From assembly GCA_022615475.1 (NCBI GenBank), contig JAKEGQ010000058.1:1-7707 (forward strand): a DNA stretch of 7,707 nucleotides, written 5' to 3'. Positions 5,690 through 7,707 of the stretch are shown one piece after another (the first letter of the stretch is position 1; each line of letters opens with the position of its first letter). The position numbers and the translations under genes are program-made. This DNA comes from Candidatus Methylomirabilota bacterium. GTDB lineage: Bacteria; Methylomirabilota; Methylomirabilia; Methylomirabilales; CSP1-5. The notes beneath the pieces were generated by a model. It was not told the origin of the DNA and made no database searches. It saw only the letters and a list, made by a program, of their open reading frames with translations.

Positions 5690-6580
5690 ATGGGTGATAC
5701 GAAAAGGGACGGATGGGATAAGGCAGCGATCATCCTGCAGCCGGTGGGGGGCCTGTTGACCGCCCTGGCCGTCGCCGCCGTGGGATTCTTCGCCTCCAGC
5801 TTTCTCGAGCGCCGGCAGGCGATCGACACGAATGTGCGACTCTACTCAGAGCTCATGAGCAAGAGGGAAGAGGCGGAAAGCGCCCTGCGGAAGGATATGT
5901 TTGTGTCCATCATCCAATCCTTCCTCCAGCCCGCATTGGCCTCGCTGGACACCAAGGTGCTGAACCTCGAGCTGCTCGTCTATAATTTTCATGAATCGCT
6001 GAATCTCAAGCCACTTTTCACGCATCTGAAAGGGCAAGTCGCCGGTTCCAGGGACGGTGCGAAACAAGAATACATGGAGCGTCTGGATAAGGCGGCGAGA
6101 GAGGTCGTGCGAAAGCAGATGCTGGTGTTAGAGGGGGCTGGGAAGAAATTTGATCGCACGATCGATCTAGAGACCCTCTGGAAGACCCCCGGAGGCATCC
6201 CGCTTGAAGAGGCGACGCTGACGCTAGAAAACATCAAGAGGGATTTCCGCATCATTGTGCTCTATGCAGACTCGAAGGCGAAGGAACTCAAGATAAGATT
6301 GGAGATCAGGACGCACAAGGAGCCTCCGGCGGGCGTCGAGACCAATGTCGTCGAATTCGGGGTGGGATTCTTTGACTTTCCGATCATTGACAATACGCGC
6401 CTGTCCCATGATCAGCGCTGCGCCATCGTGCTGACGGCCTTTGGCGAATCCAGCGCCGACATCACGGGCATTTATTTCCCGGGAGCGTATGCGAGCCTCA
6501 AGGAGAAACCGTACTATCAAGAGGTAGTACAGAATCTGCTGAAGGCGAACCAATTCCTTGGCGAGAGCAAGGCGAGGTGA
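5690..6580 (+). CDS. Membrane-anchored protein of unknown family with coiled-coil start
   Basis: I do not recognise this 296-residue protein. A short polar N terminus (MGDTKRDGWDK) leads to one hydrophobic segment at about 12-38 (ILQPVGGLLTALAVAAVGFF). A charged, heptad-like stretch with ERRQ, YSELMSKREEAESALRKD (about 40-72) is likely coiled coil. The middle is helical and Lys/Glu-rich (EYMERLDKAAREVVRKQM). The last third alternates strands (KELKIRLEIRT, NVVEFGVGFFDFPIIDN, CAIVLTAFGES) and could be a beta-rich domain. There is no evident enzymatic motif. GGAGG (5677-5681) lies 8 bases before the ATG, and the gene follows the secreted protein gene by 2 bases, so the two probably act together at the envelope. 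Its base composition is visibly lower in GC than the chemotaxis genes (for example 27 of 60 at 6241-6300). Confidence 0.75.
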   Translation: MGDTKRDGWDKAAIILQPVGGLLTALAVAAVGFFASSFLERRQAIDTNVRLYSELMSKREEAESALRKDMFVSIIQSFLQPALASLDTKVLNLELLVYNFHESLNLKPLFTHLKGQVAGSRDGAKQEYMERLDKAAREVVRKQMLVLEGAGKKFDRTIDLETLWKTPGGIPLEEATLTLENIKRDFRIIVLYADSKAKELKIRLEIRTHKEPPAGVETNVVEFGVGFFDFPIIDNTRLSHDQRCAIVLTAFGESSADITGIYFPGAYASLKEKPYYQEVVQNLLKANQFLGESKAR

Positions 6581-6582
6581 AA

Positions 6583-6588
6583 TAAAAT
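6583..6588 (+). promoter_or_regulatory. Candidate -10 element ahead of the YAPPV-repeat gene
   Basis: TAAAAT matches the sigma-70 -10 consensus at 5 of 6 positions. TTGGCG (6558-6563) lies 19 bases upstream as a poor -35. It would start transcription near 6595, giving the exported protein at 6685 its own message. Weak evidence only. Confidence 0.28.
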
Positions 6589-6688
6589 GAGGCGAGGGGT
6601 CGTCTTATCGGGTGACATTGGCAACAGGCCGGCCCTGCGGCGTGCGGCCGCTTGGCCCCTGGGTAGGCAAAGGAGGAAACACACATGA
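6587..6688 (+). CDS. Possible 33-codon leader ORF
   Basis: ATG at 6587 opens a 33-codon frame (MRRGVVLSGDIGNRPALRRA onward) that ends with TGA at 6686-6688, overlapping the ATG of the next gene as ATGA. GAGGTGA (6574-6580) lies 6 bases before it. The product is Arg-rich and unlike a known family. The overlap geometry suggests coupling, but the ORF is short and the last codons are simply the Shine-Dalgarno of the downstream gene, so it may be chance. Confidence 0.2.
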   Translation: MRRGVVLSGDIGNRPALRRAAAWPLGRQRRKHT

Positions 6689-7062
6689 GACGCCTCGCAG
6701 TTGGCCTCGTCATCGGGAGCCTCATGCTGGGCGGGATGGCCCTGCCCGCCGAGGCAGGAAACTGGCATCGCGGCCACAAGGGGTATTACCGTTATGGCTA
6801 TGGCGGCGGGTACTTCGCCGGGGGTTTCCTGGCTGGTGCGGGGACGGTGTTGGTCTTGAACACTCTCCTCGCGCCCCGGGTGGTCTATGCGCCGCCAGTC
6901 GTGTATGCTCCACCGGTCGCCTATCAGCTGGACTACCGGGCGCCGGTCTGCCAGAACGTGTGGGTCCAAGAGCGATGGGAGCTCCGACCCCAGCAGCAGA
7001 ACGGCCTTACCACGTACTATCAGGTCTTGGTACCAGGGTACTGGCAGCGCCAGTGCTATTAG
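6685..7062 (+). CDS. Exported Gly/Tyr-rich protein with YAPPV repeats
   Basis: This 125-residue protein has a signal peptide with likely cleavage after residue 24 (MRRLAVGLVIGSLMLGGMAL then PAEA). The mature protein starts with a His/Gly/Tyr-rich segment (GYYRYGYGGGYF) and a short hydrophobic glycine-zipper-like stretch (AGGFLAGAGTVLVLNTLL, about 45-62). Two tandem VYAPPV units follow (residues 67-78). The end, VWVQERWELRPQQQNG and then PGYWQRQCY, resembles the common periplasmic YXPPPV-type proteins of proteobacteria, whose function is unknown. Cys89 and Cys124 could form a disulfide. AAAGGAGG (6669-6676) sits 8 bases before the ATG, the best ribosome site in the window, suggesting strong expression. 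An intrinsic terminator follows directly. Confidence 0.82.
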   Translation: MRRLAVGLVIGSLMLGGMALPAEAGNWHRGHKGYYRYGYGGGYFAGGFLAGAGTVLVLNTLLAPRVVYAPPVVYAPPVAYQLDYRAPVCQNVWVQERWELRPQQQNGLTTYYQVLVPGYWQRQCY

Positions 7063-7082
7063 CATTCGCCCATACCAGGCAG

Positions 7083-7111
7083 AAGGCCACCTCTTTCGAG
7101 GTGGCCTTTTG
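7083..7111 (+). terminator. Intrinsic terminator after the YAPPV-repeat gene
   Basis: AAGGCCACCTC (7083-7093) pairs perfectly with GAGGTGGCCTT (7098-7108) around a TTTC loop, followed by TTGTGTTT. The stem ends 20 to 46 bases after the stop at 7062. The minus-strand tail is poorer in T, so it serves mainly the plus strand. Confidence 0.9.
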
Positions 7112-7146
7112 TGTTTCCCATGACGAGGCAAGACATCCGGAAAAGC

Positions 7147-7521
7147 TCACGGCCCTCCTGCCTCGACCCCCCCGTTGGCCCCGAAGGATTGGACGATGTC
7201 TCTGAGGGCTCGTTCAGCCGCTGGGCTGACGTCGAGGAATTCCACCATCGTCTCACAATACGGGCCTCCATTTGGTCGGACAGAGCTTCCCCGACTGCGC
7301 ACCACGCGACAACGGATGGTTGACAGGTCTCCATTCGTTCCCAGTTGAAGAAGGCAGAGGCTCTGCGGAGGGAACGTAGCCTGGTGCCCCACGAGCGCTC
7401 CCCACTGGGTCAAATCCAGCACTTCCGCCACCTGGAGGGTAGGGATCCCCTCCACAGTCCCACAAATGCGCAGGCGCGGACGCTTCTCGGTAACCCGGTC
7501 GTTGCGCAAGGATGAGGTCAA
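7147..7521 (-). CDS. PilZ-like domain protein, copy 2
   Basis: This 124-residue soluble protein is a paralogue of the 4197-4586 gene, with about 56 identities over 111 ungapped residues by my count. RPRLRI is followed by AEVLDLTQWGALVGHQ, containing D-L-T-Q-W-G, a good match to the PilZ D-x-S/T-x-x-G loop. LCLLQLGTNGDLSTIRCRVV and MVEFLDVSPAAERAL complete the barrel and helix, and the end VEAGGP matches copy 1. As in copy 1, a typical RxxxR pair is not obvious, so cyclic di-GMP binding is unproven; a protein-binding role is equally possible. The TTG at 7521 is the longest start; no ATG or GTG lies near the N terminus and no good Shine-Dalgarno is seen, so the start is uncertain (TTG 7509 is another). 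It is transcribed towards the terminator at 7083-7111 and has its own upstream promoter candidate. Confidence 0.75.
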   Translation of the reverse strand: MTSSLRNDRVTEKRPRLRICGTVEGIPTLQVAEVLDLTQWGALVGHQATFPPQSLCLLQLGTNGDLSTIRCRVVRSRGSSVRPNGGPYCETMVEFLDVSPAAERALRDIVQSFGANGGVEAGGP

Positions 7522-7623
7522 GAGTGTTGTTGGCCTCGGATCAACGATTAGAAGAGATTAAATACAGGCGGAGGTGTCACCGCGCCGGCAACCTCTCCGT
7601 GTGCCCCGGAAATGCCCCGCGAA

Positions 7624-7650
7624 GTTATCCTCCCCCGGTCCCTCTGTCAA
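7624..7650 (-). promoter_or_regulatory. Candidate promoter for PilZ-like copy 2
   Basis: On the minus strand a perfect TTGACA (7650-7645) is followed after 15 bases by GATAAC (7629-7624, 4 of 6 to TATAAT). The spacing is short of the ideal 17; TAACTT at spacing 17 is an alternative -10. It would give a leader of about 100 bases before the start at 7521. Confidence 0.42.
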
Positions 7651-7663
7651 GGAAAAAACCGGG
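7634..7663. repeat. Inverted repeat flanking the -35 box
   Basis: CCCGGT (7634-7639) and ACCGGG (7658-7663) are perfect inverted arms 18 bases apart that bracket the TTGACA of the candidate promoter. This could be an operator, but six-base GC-rich arms occur by chance in this DNA. Confidence 0.25.
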
Positions 7664-7707
7664 ACGAGATAATTGCAACATGGCGCGCGCTGCCTCGACG
7701 GCTGCCG

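Noticed and set aside
6517..7131. Minus-strand open frame of 204 codons
   Set aside because: It runs through a terminator and opposite a gene with signal peptide and repeats; the product has no domain pattern.
6612..7205. Plus-strand open frame of 197 codons in another frame
   Set aside because: It overlaps the signal-peptide gene at 6685 out of frame and passes through the intrinsic terminator.

Overview
The window is 7.7 kb of GC-rich, gene-dense DNA from an environmental Gram-negative-type bacterium. The outer-membrane lipoprotein RlpA and several exported proteins support a two-membrane cell. The protein style (short CheA, orphan LarE, repeated small PilZ-like proteins) would fit an uncultured NC10/Methylomirabilota, Nitrospirota or deltaproteobacterial lineage. 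That placement is inference only, because no rRNA or marker gene is present. I see no tRNA, rRNA, CRISPR array, insertion sequence or phage gene.

Region 1 (1-3368, + strand) is a tight chemosensory cluster: the 3' end of a methyl-accepting chemotaxis protein (MCP), then cheW, then a short cheA without a recognisable CheY-binding P2 domain. It is followed 12 bases later by larE, a PP-loop sulfur transferase of nickel-pincer cofactor synthesis. Receptor, coupling protein and kinase form one signalling array; larE shares the likely transcript but has no obvious functional tie to chemotaxis.

Region 2 (3446-4179, + strand) holds an unrecognised 81-residue ORF whose stop codon overlaps the start of a membrane-anchored TPR protein.

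Region 3 (4197-5080, - strand) is a two-gene unit: rlpA (septal/peptidoglycan lipoprotein) overlaps by ATGA a small PilZ-like gene. The TPR gene and this unit converge with a 17-base gap.

Region 4 (5081-5354) is the divergent intergenic region. It carries an imperfect hairpin and a weak candidate promoter. It is the longest gene-free stretch (about 274 bases); no stretch exceeds 300.

Region 5 (5355-7110, + strand) encodes a small secreted transthyretin-like protein, a membrane-anchored protein of unknown family (lower GC than its neighbours), and an exported Gly/Tyr-rich protein with YAPPV repeats. It closes with a strong intrinsic terminator.

Region 6 (7147-7707, - strand) holds a second PilZ-like gene, about 50% identical and colinear without gaps to the first, with a candidate promoter that has a perfect TTGACA -35 box.

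The most notable signals are the two diverged PilZ-like paralogues, one coupled to rlpA; the compact CheA; the orphan larE with a three-cysteine signature; and the uncharacterised envelope gene pair at 5355-6580. I did not find convincing evidence of a wholly new defence or mobile system.
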